From Nitrosovibrio sp. Nv4 (GTDB taxonomy: Bacteria > Pseudomonadota > Gammaproteobacteria > Burkholderiales > Nitrosomonadaceae): a DNA stretch of 64,000 nucleotides. The notes under the pieces were generated by a model. The model had not been told where the DNA came from, searched no databases, and worked only from the letters and a program-made list of their open reading frames with translations. The stretch lies in assembly GCA_945860135.1 (NCBI GenBank), contig CAMAPK010000010.1, forward strand, positions 1 to 64,000, read 5' to 3'. Both the position numbers and the translations under genes were made by a program. This document shows positions 10,394 to 19,599 of this stretch, one piece after another. The number at the start of each line of letters is the position of its first letter. The stretch's first letter is position 1.

Positions 10394-12723
10394 CGCGTAA
10401 GCCCCGCATAAAGTAACGGCAATTTCTCCGGCAGTCGTTCCACATGATCCACTACCATATAGTTCTTTGCGCCGAAAATACGTGACACATATTGATCGGC
10501 GCGCGGGTCGAGGCTCATGCAATAAGTGATGACGCCGCTACGACCGGCTTCTTCCACCGCTTTCTTGGTGTCATAGCGCAGGTACTGCGGGTCACGCACA
10601 TCCACATCTGCCGGCTCGCCGTCGGTGATCACCAGCAGCAGTTTTTTGGATGAGCGCTGCAGTTTGAGGTGGTGATTGGCATGGCGAATGGCTGCACCCA
10701 TGCGGGTGGAGAGTTGCCCGGTCATACCCGCCAGCCGCGCTTTGGGTACTTCAGTATAAGGTTGATCGAAATCCTTGTAGCGATAATACTCTACATCGTG
10801 GCGGCCATCGGAACAGAAACCATGGATGGCGAAAGGATCACCGATCTTGTTGATTGCATTGGCCAGCAGTACGGTAGCCTGACGGGTGAGATCCAGCACC
10901 GAGAAGTCCTGCCCGGCCACTTTCTCATTGGTGGATTCCGACAGATCCAGCAGCACCAGCACCGAGATGTCGCGAATTTTCCTGACCGAGCGCATCATGA
11001 AACGCGGATCGGGTTGCATTCCCATGCGCATGTCAATCATAGAGGAGATGGCAGCATTGAGATCGATCTCGTCACCGTCTTCCAGTTTGCGAATGCGCTG
11101 CACGCCTTGTGGCTGCATCGCATCGAGCAGGAATTTCATGCGTGCAATCTCGCGCCGATACTGCGTGGCGATGTCGTCAATCAGTTGCATATCGCCCGCT
11201 TTGGCACGTTTCTCCTGTACCGTTACCCAGGCAGGGCGCTCCAGCTGAATCTGGTAATCCCATTCGGCATAATGGTAAGGCTGCGATACCGGTTCCTTGC
11301 CTTCCGACTGATTGAAGGAAATGCCCGCATCCTCGTACGGAAAAAATTCCGTTCCCATCACCCAGATTTCCTGGGCGTCATCACCGGCGCTTTCTACTTC
11401 CACCTCGTTAGCGAATTCCATAACACTGACGTGCTTGCGCACTTGTTGGGGCGCACCATAGCCGGCAGACAGTGATTTTTCAAAATCGAATTCCTCGAAC
11501 TCCCAGAAATAACGGTTGTCATCCAGATAGGGTGCGGTCAATTGATCGGTGCGCGGGTTGAAAGGAATTTTCTTGTCTTTGAGCTTGTGTGCCAGCTGCA
11601 CACCGATTTCCCAGGAGATATGGTGGCTGTCGAGTCTGTCCTGTGCCTGCGCCTGCGCGAACAGCAGACGGCCTTCGGCTACCCATGCATCATGGTCCTG
11701 ATAGGATGGGTCGAGCAGCGCTCGCGCCAAACGGTTAAGGTAATCACCGATGCTTGCGTTCATTTCCGGCGTGGCGCTGTGCAATGCTGCCCACATCTGG
11801 CGCAGGCCGGGAAAGCGGCGGATCGAGAGCGCTTCGACGCGCGCATCCTCAATCACTGCAATTACTGCCATCTGCAGCGGATTGAGCGCCTCGGCAGAAA
11901 TCGGGTGTTTGGTTTCCACCAGGTGTGCAGCAGCATGGGCCGCCGCCGCGCGATACACCTCGCCGGCAGCGACAGCCCCATGTGCGTCATAGGCATCCGG
12001 CAGGTGGATGAAATAGCCCTCGATAAAAGGTTGGTAGCCTTCGCGTGTTTCGAAGTCACCGGAAGTCGGTTTCATGAAAAAATCCCGCGCCCACAACGCG
12101 CGCAGGTACATGTTGATGCGGCGCTGCACATCCACGAACAGGGTGCCCTTGCGCTCTCTCTGCAGCACCGCCAGCGATTCCTTGGAATCCAGGCTGAAAT
12201 ACTTGATCTGCTCTTCATAATTTGTGCGGTGCGCATGCGCGCCCCACAACGCCCAGCGGCGCAGACCACCCAGAGTCAGTTGCCCGAACAGCACATCCAG
12301 TTTGTCCAGCATGGGACGCACCCCGCGTGGCGCTTGTGCAATCAGAATATTGAGGAATTGCAGGTATTTCTGGAACAGTTGTGCGTCGCCCAGGCGTTTG
12401 GCTGCCGTGGGTGCAGTGGCGAGCACCAGTTCGATTACTGCGCCGGAGGTTCTTGAAGCCAGTGTCAAGGCCGCTGTTGCCAGCTCACCCACCACATCCT
12501 CACCCACTTCCTTGGCCACCTCGGGAGCTTCGTCGATCCAGGTATCCACCAGCCCGCGGCCGCGCCCCAAACCGCGCAACGCAGAGGCGCCCTTCAGGTA
12601 ATTGTCCAGGCCGCGCGGGGAGAAAACCTTGGTGGCTTCCGGCCAGATACCACGCAACAAGGCGATGGACTCCGGTTCCAGGTCTTCCAGTAATTCCTTG
12701 TAGTCGTCGAGATTGACACTCAT
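10390..12723 (-). CDS. cbbO: RuBisCO activation protein CbbO (C-terminal VWA domain)
   Basis: 777 aa; C-terminal VWA-like DISVLVLLDLSESTNEK...LLVITDGEPADVDVRDPQYLRYD; next to cbbQ. Confidence 0.93.
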   Translation of the reverse strand: MSVNLDDYKELLEDLEPESIALLRGIWPEATKVFSPRGLDNYLKGASALRGLGRGRGLVDTWIDEAPEVAKEVGEDVVGELATAALTLASRTSGAVIELVLATAPTAAKRLGDAQLFQKYLQFLNILIAQAPRGVRPMLDKLDVLFGQLTLGGLRRWALWGAHAHRTNYEEQIKYFSLDSKESLAVLQRERKGTLFVDVQRRINMYLRALWARDFFMKPTSGDFETREGYQPFIEGYFIHLPDAYDAHGAVAAGEVYRAAAAHAAAHLVETKHPISAEALNPLQMAVIAVIEDARVEALSIRRFPGLRQMWAALHSATPEMNASIGDYLNRLARALLDPSYQDHDAWVAEGRLLFAQAQAQDRLDSHHISWEIGVQLAHKLKDKKIPFNPRTDQLTAPYLDDNRYFWEFEEFDFEKSLSAGYGAPQQVRKHVSVMEFANEVEVESAGDDAQEIWVMGTEFFPYEDAGISFNQSEGKEPVSQPYHYAEWDYQIQLERPAWVTVQEKRAKAGDMQLIDDIATQYRREIARMKFLLDAMQPQGVQRIRKLEDGDEIDLNAAISSMIDMRMGMQPDPRFMMRSVRKIRDISVLVLLDLSESTNEKVAGQDFSVLDLTRQATVLLANAINKIGDPFAIHGFCSDGRHDVEYYRYKDFDQPYTEVPKARLAGMTGQLSTRMGAAIRHANHHLKLQRSSKKLLLVITDGEPADVDVRDPQYLRYDTKKAVEEAGRSGVITYCMSLDPRADQYVSRIFGAKNYMVVDHVERLPEKLPLLYAGLTR

Positions 12724-12763
12724 GCTGCACCCGCCTTTTTACTTGTTCTGTCGGAATCTGTTC

Positions 12764-13567
12764 TCAGAAGAAGGTTGTCACGGTCGCATCCAGCGCATCA
12801 CGCATGTCAGGGTCATCGGTGATTGGACGCACCAACGCGACGCGGCAGGCAGCGTGCGCATTCACCCCTTTCGCGATCAGGCTGCCGGCATAAATCAGCA
12901 TGCGCGTGGAAATGCCTTCATCCAGACCGTGTCCTTTGAGGTTGCGCGCACGCTCGGCGATCGAAACCAGTTTGTCGGCCACCGCGTCACTCACGCCGGT
13001 TTCATGCGTGACGATTTCCGTTTCAGTGGCATGATCGGGATAATTGAAATCCATTGCGCCGAAGCGTTGTTTGGTCGATTGTTTCAGGTCTTTCATCAGA
13101 CTCTGGTAACCGGGGTTATACGAAATCACCAACTGAAAGTCGGCATGGGCATGAATCAACTCGCCCTTCTTTTCCAGCGGCAATACCCGCCGGTTGTCAG
13201 TCAGCGGGTGGATCACCACGGTCGTGTCCTGGCGCGCTTCAACCACCTCATCCAGATAGCAGATAGCGCCATAACGTGCAGCGATGGCGAGCGGACCGTC
13301 CTGCCAGCGCGTACCCTGGGCATCGAGCAGGAAGCGGCCGACCAGATCGGAGGCGGTCATGTCTTCGTTGCACGCCACGGTGATCAACGGTCTCTTCAGC
13401 TTCCATGCCATGTATTCGACGAAACGGGTCTTACCGCAACCGGTCGGGCCTTTGAGCATCATGGGCATGCGCACAGAATAGGCGGCTTCGTACAATTCCA
13501 CTTCGTCGGCAACGGCCCGGTAGTAGGGTTCCGTGGTAACTCGGTACTGGTCGATGATCTCGCTCAT
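12764..13567 (-). CDS. cbbQ: RuBisCO activation AAA+ ATPase CbbQ
   Basis: [44 protein letters not shown]; MoxR-type AAA+. Confidence 0.95.
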   Translation of the reverse strand: MSEIIDQYRVTTEPYYRAVADEVELYEAAYSVRMPMMLKGPTGCGKTRFVEYMAWKLKRPLITVACNEDMTASDLVGRFLLDAQGTRWQDGPLAIAARYGAICYLDEVVEARQDTTVVIHPLTDNRRVLPLEKKGELIHAHADFQLVISYNPGYQSLMKDLKQSTKQRFGAMDFNYPDHATETEIVTHETGVSDAVADKLVSIAERARNLKGHGLDEGISTRMLIYAGSLIAKGVNAHAACRVALVRPITDDPDMRDALDATVTTFF

Positions 13568-13609
13568 GTTAGCTTCCTCAATGTGTCATTGATTGTTTGC
13601 AGATAAACA

Positions 13610-13643
13610 AAAGCCCCCGACCCTTGCGGGCAGCGGGGGCTTT
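13610..13643 (-). terminator. intercistronic hairpin (attenuator/terminator-like) between cbbS and cbbQ
   Basis: aaagcccccg acccttgcgggcag cgggggcttt: 10-bp arms; minus-strand read-out ends in TTTTGTTT. Confidence 0.65.
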
Positions 13644-13661
13644 GGGCAACCTGGCCGCTGC

Positions 13662-14018
13662 TTAAACCGTCTTGCCGCGGTAAATCACCATGGCTGTACC
13701 TTGGGATTGGTTAAAATTGTTGTAACCAATCAGACGTACATGATTTTCTGGATTAGCCTTGTGACAAGCCTCGGCTTCGGCCAGCACGTGATCCACGTCG
13801 GTTTCGCCGAACATGGGCAGCTTCCACATATACCAGTAGGAATCCATCAGATACTGTGGTTCAGTATGTTCGATGGCGGGGTTCCAGCCTTTGCTCACCA
13901 GATAGGCCACCTGCTTCTTGATACTCTCAGTCGTCATCGCAGGCAGATAGGAAAAGGTCTCAAACTTGCGGCTAGCTGGATCGCTTACGCGCGATTTGTA
14001 ATCTATCACTTCACTCAT
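13662..14018 (-). CDS. cbbS: RuBisCO small subunit, form I
   Basis: 118 aa; [33 protein letters not shown]...[14 protein letters not shown]. Confidence 0.97.
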   Translation of the reverse strand: MSEVIDYKSRVSDPASRKFETFSYLPAMTTESIKKQVAYLVSKGWNPAIEHTEPQYLMDSYWYMWKLPMFGETDVDHVLAEAEACHKANPENHVRLIGYNNFNQSQGTAMVIYRGKTV

Positions 14019-14087
14019 GATTCACTCCTTGAATTTGATTGTAGGGCGGGTTGGGCTCCAGATTCAAACCACTGCCCGCCCTGATGG

Positions 14088-15509
14088 TTACTTGTGGGCT
14101 ACATCCAGCTTGTCGACGGTGTCGAACTCGAACTTGATCTCTTTCCAGGTTTCCATGGCGATCTTCAGTTCAGGACTATGGGCGGCAGCCTTGGTGAGGA
14201 TAGATTTACCTTCCTTCTCTATCTCCACGCCCTGGTTGCGTGCTTCCACGCAAGCTTCCAGTGCCACACGGTTGGCGGCGGCGCCAGCAGCATTGCCCCA
14301 TGGATGCCCCAGTGTGCCACCACCGAATTGCAGGCACGCATCATCACCGAAGATGGCAACCAGTGCAGGCATGTGCCACACGTGAATGCCACCGGAAGCA
14401 ACGGGGAACACCCCAGGCATGGAACCCCAGTCCTGGTCAAAGAACAGGCCACGGCTGCGATCTTCCTTGATGAATTTGTCGCGCATGGTATCAATCCAGC
14501 CCAGCGTCGCCTGACGGTCGCCTTCCAGTTTGCCGACCACAGTACCCGAGTGCAGGTGATCGCCACCGGACAGACGCAATACTTTGGTCAATACGCGGAA
14601 ATGAATGCCGTGGTGCGGATTGCGGTCGAGCACGGCGTGCATGGCGCGGTGAATGTGTAACATCATGCCATTGTTACGGCACCAGTTGGCCAAACCCGTG
14701 TTGGCAGTCAAGCCGCCGGTCAAGTAGTCATGCATGATGATCGGCGCGCCCAATTCCTTGGCAAACTCGGCACGCTTGTACATTTCTTCCGGAGTTGGCG
14801 CGGTCACGTTCAAGTAGTGGCCTTTGCGCTCGCCGGTTTCACGCTCGGCCTTTTGGCAAGCTTCCACCACGAATTCGAAACGATCACGCCAGCGCATGAA
14901 CGGCTGGCTGTTGACGTTCTCATCGTCTTTGGTCAGGTCCAGACCGCCGCGCAGGCACTCGTAAACAGCGCGACCATAGTTCTTGGCGGACAGACCCAAC
15001 TTGGGTTTGATGGTGCAGCCTAACAACGCGCGGCCATATTTGTTGAAGCGATCACGTTCAACTTGAATACCGGTCGGAGGACCGCCACAAGTCTTCACAT
15101 AGGCAATGGGAAAGCGCACGTCTTCCAGACGCAAGGCGCGCAGGGCTTTGAAGCCGAACACATTGCCGACCAGTGAGGTCAGCACGTTGACCACGGAACC
15201 CTCTTCGAACAGGTCGATCGGGTATGCCACGAAAGCGTAGAAACAGGTATCGTCACCGGGCACGTCTTCGATGCGATAAGCGCGGCCTTTGTAGTAGTCC
15301 AGGTCGGTCAGCAGGTCGGTCCACACCGTGGTCCAGGTACCGGTGGAAGATTCGGCAGCTACTGCGGCAGCCACTTCTTCACGGGGCACACCTGCCTGCG
15401 GGGTGATCTTGAAACAAGCCAGGAGATCGGTATCCAACGGGGTGTAATCCGGCGTCCAATAGGTATGCCGGTATTCTTTTACACCGGCGTTATATGTTTT
15501 CACTGCCAT
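14088..15509 (-). CDS. cbbL: RuBisCO large subunit, form I (noncarboxysomal-type context)
   Basis: 473 aa; [38 protein letters not shown]; catalytic [10 protein letters not shown] and [23 protein letters not shown]. Confidence 0.98.
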   Translation of the reverse strand: MAVKTYNAGVKEYRHTYWTPDYTPLDTDLLACFKITPQAGVPREEVAAAVAAESSTGTWTTVWTDLLTDLDYYKGRAYRIEDVPGDDTCFYAFVAYPIDLFEEGSVVNVLTSLVGNVFGFKALRALRLEDVRFPIAYVKTCGGPPTGIQVERDRFNKYGRALLGCTIKPKLGLSAKNYGRAVYECLRGGLDLTKDDENVNSQPFMRWRDRFEFVVEACQKAERETGERKGHYLNVTAPTPEEMYKRAEFAKELGAPIIMHDYLTGGLTANTGLANWCRNNGMMLHIHRAMHAVLDRNPHHGIHFRVLTKVLRLSGGDHLHSGTVVGKLEGDRQATLGWIDTMRDKFIKEDRSRGLFFDQDWGSMPGVFPVASGGIHVWHMPALVAIFGDDACLQFGGGTLGHPWGNAAGAAANRVALEACVEARNQGVEIEKEGKSILTKAAAHSPELKIAMETWKEIKFEFDTVDKLDVAHK

Positions 15510-15642
15510 AGCGTTTCCTCCAGTTGAATCCCGCTCATTTTCCCCAGAAGGAGAAAGCGGGAGATCGTGTTACGAACATGACCATTTGCAAATTCCAGTC
15601 ATAACTATATAGACGAAGAACCATAAGAACAAATTAATAATT

Positions 15643-15677
15643 ATGATAATCATGATAAGATTAACCTTATCATTATC
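15643..15677. promoter_or_regulatory. putative CbbR operator in the cbbL/cbbR divergent region
   Basis: atgataatcATGATAAGattaacCTTATCATtatc: 8-bp palindromic arms with 6-nt spacer plus a further ATGATAA half-site. Confidence 0.6.
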
Positions 15678-15694
15678 TGTGGCGTATCCAACCC

Positions 15695-16609
15695 ATGCTG
15701 CATGTTACTTTAAGACAATTAAAAGTATTCGAATCGGTTGCCCGTAACCTGAGCTTCTCGCGTGCTGCAGAGGAGCTCTATCTGACCCAGCCGGCGGTTT
15801 CGATGCAAATCAAACAGTTGGAAGACAACATTGGCCTGCCGCTGTTCGAGCAAATGGGCAAGAAAATCTACCTGACCGACGCCGGGCGCGAACTCTATCA
15901 TTATAGCCGGGCTATTTCCCAACAACTGGCTGATATGGAACTGGCGCTGGACGAACTGAAAGGCCTGGAACGCGGCAAGCTCAATATTTCCGTAGTGAGC
16001 ACCGCCAATTATTTTGCCCCGAACCTGCTCGCCAAATTTTGTCAGCGCTACAGTGGCGTTACCGTGAGTCTTAATGTTTCCAACCGCGAAACCGTGCTCA
16101 AGCAACTGGCCGACAATGTGACCGACCTTGCCATCATGGGGCAACCGCCGGAGGGTCTGGACATCGCCACGGAATCATTCATGGAGAATCCGCTGGTAGT
16201 CATCGCGCCACCGAATCATCCACTGTGCAAGCTGCGCAAGATTCCGGTGAAAAGACTGGAGCAGGAAACCTTTTTGGTACGTGAACCTGGTTCTGGTACC
16301 CGTGGCGCGATGGAGCGGTTTTTCGCGGCGCACCACATCAGCATCAACCGCGGTATGGAAACAGACACTAATGAGGCGATCAAGCAGGCAGTGCAGGCAG
16401 GCATGGGGCTAGGCATTATGTCGCTGCACACGGCCGAACTGGAATTGGAAACGAAACGGCTCAAGGTGCTGGACGTACAGGGCTTCCCCATCATGCGCCA
16501 CTGGCATGTGGTGCACCGGAAAAACAAACGCCTCTCAAGCGTGGCGCAGGCGTTCAGGGAATTCCTGCTGAAAGAGGCCCCCGGGCTGATGCCAGGGACG
16601 AAGAAATGA
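15695..16609 (+). CDS. cbbR: LysR-type regulator of the Calvin cycle operon
   Basis: LysR HTH MLHVTLRQLKVFESVARNLSFSRAAEELYLTQPAVSMQIKQLE; divergent from cbbL. Confidence 0.93.
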   Translation: MLHVTLRQLKVFESVARNLSFSRAAEELYLTQPAVSMQIKQLEDNIGLPLFEQMGKKIYLTDAGRELYHYSRAISQQLADMELALDELKGLERGKLNISVVSTANYFAPNLLAKFCQRYSGVTVSLNVSNRETVLKQLADNVTDLAIMGQPPEGLDIATESFMENPLVVIAPPNHPLCKLRKIPVKRLEQETFLVREPGSGTRGAMERFFAAHHISINRGMETDTNEAIKQAVQAGMGLGIMSLHTAELELETKRLKVLDVQGFPIMRHWHVVHRKNKRLSSVAQAFREFLLKEAPGLMPGTKK

Positions 16610-16633
16610 GGGGCTGAAGAAACATTCAGCCCC
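16610..16633. terminator. hairpin downstream of cbbR (convergent with next gene)
   Basis: ggggctgaa gaaaca ttcagcccc perfect 9-bp arms. Confidence 0.5.
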
Positions 16634-16640
16634 TTGGAGT

Positions 16641-17369
16641 TTACTTGGCGGAGCCTCTGACAGCTTCGACTGCAGCCGCATTAGCCGCCTCGCAAGCTAT
16701 TCTCGCAAATGGACCCAACCCGCTGCAGTCTGCTGCGGTGACAGCACGCGGCAGCGGCACCTGCTTGAGTGCCTCATTTGCGCTCGCATTGCCCGCTTCG
16801 CAGGCTATCTTCGCGTAGGGGTCGAGTCTGCTGCAATCCATCGTCGTGACGGGTTGGGATCGGGATCCCTGCTGATATCCATGAGGTTCCTGTGATGCCC
16901 CGGAACTGCTCGTGGGCGTGCTGCTGCTTTCTGTGTCAGCACTGTCCCGATTGCGTACGAACTGTTGTTTCGCTCCGGTAGAAACAAACAGGGGGGGGGC
17001 GTAGACATCACTGTCATCCGGATCGAACGTAACCCACGGGGTTAGCACCTCACGGCTGCCGCGCTTTTCATACTTGAAAACTCGGTCAGCCTGCCCTTCA
17101 TAGATGTACCGCACTCTCCACAATGTGCGGGTTGCCGCACTGGCGTAATTCATGCAACGGCCGTGGATGGAGACGTCTTTTGTCGCGCTGCCATTCTCGT
17201 CACACCGAAAACTTGTCCCCCTCGCAACTTTTACATCCGTCGGCAGATAGGGAACGACATGCTTGTTGTCGGCCAGCAGGGCACCCAGTTCATCAGCAAA
17301 GACATCGCTCACCTGGACGATGGTGAGCGAGGATGCCAGCAACATACCGGTTATCAAGGAATTTTTCAT
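16641..17369 (-). CDS. secreted hypothetical protein with two C-terminal Cys-containing repeats
   Basis: Signal peptide MKNSLITGMLLASSLTIVQVSDVFA; repeats DCSRLDPYAKIACEAGNASANEALKQ and DCSGLGPFARIACEAANAAAVEAVRG. Confidence 0.7.
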   Translation of the reverse strand: MKNSLITGMLLASSLTIVQVSDVFADELGALLADNKHVVPYLPTDVKVARGTSFRCDENGSATKDVSIHGRCMNYASAATRTLWRVRYIYEGQADRVFKYEKRGSREVLTPWVTFDPDDSDVYAPPLFVSTGAKQQFVRNRDSADTESSSTPTSSSGASQEPHGYQQGSRSQPVTTMDCSRLDPYAKIACEAGNASANEALKQVPLPRAVTAADCSGLGPFARIACEAANAAAVEAVRGSAK

Positions 17370-17392
17370 TTGAGGGGCCTCTGTTAGTGATG

Positions 17393-17803
17393 TTAGTGCT
17401 TACCCTGTTTGCCATGATTGCCATGATCACCGTGTTTGCCATGATCACCGTGTTTGCCATGACCACGGGCGTTGTCGCGCCCGTGCTTGCCATGCTCACC
17501 GGCTGCTTCGTCGGCCCGCTCCAGCCCACGTTTTTTCTCTCCCCGCTCATCTCCTCTGTGTTCTTCGCGCGACTCATCCTTGCGGCCGTCTTTGCGTTCG
17601 TCTCTGCGCTCGCCCCTGGATTCATCCTTGCGTTCCCTTTTTTGCCCCTCTCTGGAGTCTTCCTTATCCTTTCTTTCCCGTTCTATCTTCGTTGCAGGAG
17701 CGGGTGTCGTCGCTTGCAGGACTGGTGCCGGAGTCTGCGCCAGGGTATAGGTGGAAGCCAGGAATATGATTCCTGCTACAAACGTTGAAATTATTCTGTT
17801 CAT
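17393..17803 (-). CDS. secreted, highly charged protein with His/Gly/Lys-rich tail
   Basis: MNRIISTFVAGIIFLASTYTLAQ signal peptide, charged middle ERERKDKEDSREGQKRERKDES..., tail HGKHGRDNARGHGKHGDHGKHGDHGNHGKQGKH. Confidence 0.65.
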   Translation of the reverse strand: MNRIISTFVAGIIFLASTYTLAQTPAPVLQATTPAPATKIERERKDKEDSREGQKRERKDESRGERRDERKDGRKDESREEHRGDERGEKKRGLERADEAAGEHGKHGRDNARGHGKHGDHGKHGDHGNHGKQGKH

Positions 17804-17969
17804 CATTGTCCTCTTTTGGTTATATGTGGATCGTATACGACAGAGCAGAGATATTCGTTCTTGCTGCTCCAGCAAGGTTACAAGGAAGATAGGAATTGGG
17901 TACTTCCAATCCAATGTTTTCACTTTACCCTTGAAATAATGACGGGTCAATACGGCTATCCGTTCGGGT

Positions 17970-18557
17970 TTATTTCATCTTGCCAAGCGCGATACGGAAT
18001 TCCTCCAGCCTAGCTTCATAGTCCGGGGCATCACCATAATCCAGGAACCGGGCATAGCGCGCATGGGTGCCGAGTATCTTGCGTGCGTGCTTTATCGGAC
18101 AGAAGTATTGCTCGGTGCGCGCGAGGATCTCGCGTATATAGGCAACCAGTCCGGTTCCATAGGCACAGTAGCTACAGTGGAATTTCTCGATCCAGTTGAG
18201 GTAGCCGAGATGCTGCCGGTCAAACACGATATAGTCGGCGCGCCTGACTTTCACAATCTTGTAAATCGGGAAGCAGGCCGCCTGGTAGAAGCTCACGCAC
18301 AGGTCGAGAATGAGCAGTGGGACGATCATGAGGTAGATAACGGGTCCGGTGATAAGGTTCTGCGGGCGGTTGGTCACTAGCCAGCGGAAAAATCCCTTCT
18401 TGAGCCGCAGGTGCGCCTGCTTGATGGAGCCTTCGAATTCGATGCGCTTTCCCTTGATCTGGAAGAACATGCTGCTCTGTTGCTCCTGTAGCGCTGTCTG
18501 CAGATCATTTTCGAGAGCCGTTATCTGGTTGAGTAAAGCGCGGATGCGGTCATTCAT
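17970..18557 (-). CDS. conserved hypothetical membrane protein with CxxC
   Basis: 195 aa, N-terminal coiled coil, TM VIYLMIVPLLILDLCVSFYQ, FHCSYCAYGTGLVAYIREILARTEQYFCPIKHARK. Confidence 0.7.
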   Translation of the reverse strand: MNDRIRALLNQITALENDLQTALQEQQSSMFFQIKGKRIEFEGSIKQAHLRLKKGFFRWLVTNRPQNLITGPVIYLMIVPLLILDLCVSFYQAACFPIYKIVKVRRADYIVFDRQHLGYLNWIEKFHCSYCAYGTGLVAYIREILARTEQYFCPIKHARKILGTHARYARFLDYGDAPDYEARLEEFRIALGKMK

Positions 18558-18749
18558 GAAACCCCCATGCCGGCAAGCCGGACTAGTTAATGTTGATGAG
18601 TGGTTGACGCTCGCTGACCGGCATGCCTTGGTGCTGTCAGCGATAACCGCCGGCCATAAAGTGATTCGCAGTCATTGGCGGGTGGGGCCCAATCCGATAA
18701 TCTGATTTGAGAGGCCACCTATCTGCATAAACGGGACGTCTGGCAGCGA

Positions 18750-19523
18750 CTATTGCTTACGACTCTTTTCAATCAAATCGTAAGCGACTTGCACTTCCTG
18801 TGCTTGCTTGGTAGCCACGGCAATCATGTCTTCTGGAACGCCCTGGCCCATTAACTTGTCAGGGTGATATTGGCTGATCAACTTGCGATAGGCCCGTTTG
18901 ACTTCCTGGTCGCTGCTTTCCTTGCTCACACCCAGCGCTTTATAAGCATCCTCCAACGCGGTGGCAGAGGTCGTTTGGCCGCCGGCAAAGTGCGATTGGT
19001 TTAGAATCATATCCAGCATGTGCTGGAATGCAGCCTGGTCGTAACCAAGATGACGGGCAATCTCTATCAGCAGACGCTCTTCGGCTGAATCAATGCGCCC
19101 GTCAGACAAGGCCATGACAATGAGATAGACCAGCAGCATCTGTCTCAGGCTGTGCGTATGGCCGCAAACGGCCATGAATTTCATTAAGTTTGGTGCAAAA
19201 TCAAAATCCGGATCGGTTCCTTGCTTAAAAAGAGTAATTGCCCGTTGTCTATGCTCGGCCGACATGCCCAGTTTTTGAATAAACTGTTCGACATGCTCGA
19301 TCTCATCTTTCGATACATGCCCATCCGCCTTGGCCAGTTTCCCCATCAAAATGAAAACGGTTTCAAGAAAAACCGTCTGGCGCTGACCTTTGCTGAGCGG
19401 GTTAACGCCGCCCATGCCGTAAGCGCTAAAACGGTCAATCATGCTTCCCAGGAAATAACCAATAAATGCCCCTGAAATTCCGAGGAAGTAATATCCTATC
19501 AGGGCGCCAATGAGTTTAAACAA
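18750..19523 (-). CDS. djlA: DjlA-like co-chaperone (TerB-like domain plus C-terminal J domain)
   Basis: N-terminal TM; TerB-like region; C-terminal DAYKALGVSKESSDQEVKRAYRKLISQYHPDKLM with HPD. Confidence 0.85.
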   Translation of the reverse strand: MFKLIGALIGYYFLGISGAFIGYFLGSMIDRFSAYGMGGVNPLSKGQRQTVFLETVFILMGKLAKADGHVSKDEIEHVEQFIQKLGMSAEHRQRAITLFKQGTDPDFDFAPNLMKFMAVCGHTHSLRQMLLVYLIVMALSDGRIDSAEERLLIEIARHLGYDQAAFQHMLDMILNQSHFAGGQTTSATALEDAYKALGVSKESSDQEVKRAYRKLISQYHPDKLMGQGVPEDMIAVATKQAQEVQVAYDLIEKSRKQ

Positions 19524-19599
19524 AGTAACTCCTGCGATTGCATGTGAAAGAATCGATTATAACCTGACCTGCACCAGCACCACTTTGGGAGCAAGAAGT

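Noticed and set aside
11542-12456. 304-aa plus-strand ORF over cbbO
   Set aside because: Shadow ORF antisense to cbbO; no recognisable domain.
12713-13606. 297-aa plus-strand ORF over cbbQ
   Set aside because: Shadow ORF antisense to cbbQ.
9687-16609. Treating the RuBisCO cluster as a novel carbon-fixation system
   Set aside because: Gene order cbbR / cbbLSQON is an established form I RuBisCO arrangement; no carboxysome shell genes are seen in the window.
17333-17788. 151-aa hydrophobic plus-strand ORF over the His-tail gene
   Set aside because: Hydrophobicity arises from reading the charged repeat region in antisense; the minus-strand ORF has a signal peptide and plausible gene structure.
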